Below, piece after piece: positions 5,215 through 5,281 of a stretch of DNA of 5,281 nt. The first letter of the stretch is position 1. Each line of letters begins with the position of its first letter. The stretch comes from JBKBXU01 sp046313675. GTDB lineage: Bacteria; Bacteroidota; Bacteroidia; Cytophagales; Cytophagaceae. The notes below the pieces were generated by a model that saw only the letters and a list, made by a program, of their open reading frames with translations, was not told where the DNA came from and searched no databases. The stretch is from assembly GCA_046313675.1 (NCBI GenBank), contig JBKBXU010000316.1, positions 1-5,281 on the forward strand. The letters run 5' to 3'. Made by a program: the position numbers and the translations under genes.

Positions 5215-5281
5215 ATGAAATGGGGGATTTATGTCGTTATTCTGTTCTTTAGCTTATCAAAGGCTAAATCACAAAACATTA
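5215..5281 (+). CDS. Exported protein, N-terminal signal peptide only (continues off the right edge)
   Basis: ATG 5215 opens 22 complete codons to the window edge. The translation MKWGIYVVILFFSLSKAKSQ has a basic start, a hydrophobic core (residues 4-14) and an S-Q cleavage region, which is how signal peptides of Bacteroidota exported proteins usually look. In-frame stop or start alternatives are not seen downstream. The mature protein is outside the window, so its identity is unknown. The gene is divergent from the 367-codon gene, and the upstream palindrome at 5076-5087 may regulate it; if that is a LacI-type site, a role in sugar uptake or breakdown is possible, but this is only inference. 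Confidence 0.65.
   Translation, partial: MKWGIYVVILFFSLSKAKSQNI

Noticed and set aside
1..5281. CRISPR array, tRNA, rRNA, intact insertion sequence, phage or defence system
   Set aside because: No regularly spaced repeats, no tRNA-like cloverleaf, and no transposase, integrase, nuclease or toxin-antitoxin motifs in any frame examined.

Overview
The window is low-GC DNA from a member of the Bacteroidota, most likely a Cytophagales-type marine or soil bacterium. The reasons are its families (DUF6089, DUF2490 and short exported beta-barrel proteins), the signal peptides ending in A-Q or S-Q, the lack of Shine-Dalgarno sequences before start codons, and promoter-like TTTG / TAnnTTTG pairs. The assignment below phylum level is inference.

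Layout from left to right. Positions 1-117 (minus) hold the first 39 codons of a catalase-peroxidase gene (katG). It is divergent from a VOC (glyoxalase/bleomycin-resistance fold) gene at 421-801 (plus). The 303-bp region between them carries two dyads, one with the 7-1-7 layout of Fur/PerR-type boxes, and a perfect TAnnTTTG element facing katG. The VOC gene converges on a DUF6089 outer-membrane protein gene (875-1747, minus), with a strong symmetric hairpin between them. A 360-bp divergent region with an orphan hairpin follows, then a DUF2490 outer-membrane protein gene (2108-2887, plus).

Next is a short exported protein gene (3024-3388, plus) that is broken by an apparent one-base deletion. 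It meets, tail to tail, a minus-strand DUF6544-like gene (3373-3729) that keeps only its N-terminal third. The recognisable homology of that gene stops exactly at an 8-bp inverted repeat (3406-3430). Thirty-two bases upstream of the truncated gene, on the same strand, lies a 367-codon gene (3762-4865) that I do not recognise. After a 349-bp region containing a perfect LacI/GalR-type palindrome, the start of another exported protein gene (5215 onward) runs off the right edge.

Functionally this is mostly unrelated housekeeping and envelope genes rather than one pathway. katG and the VOC gene may share oxidative or electrophile-stress control. The middle holds several outer-membrane beta-barrels of unknown role, and the 3.0-3.7 kb stretch looks like a site of gene decay. 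I found no convincing new multi-gene system. The points most worth following up are the decay junction with its inverted repeat, the stress-type dyad at katG/VOC, the LacI-type operator, and the unrecognised 367-aa protein.
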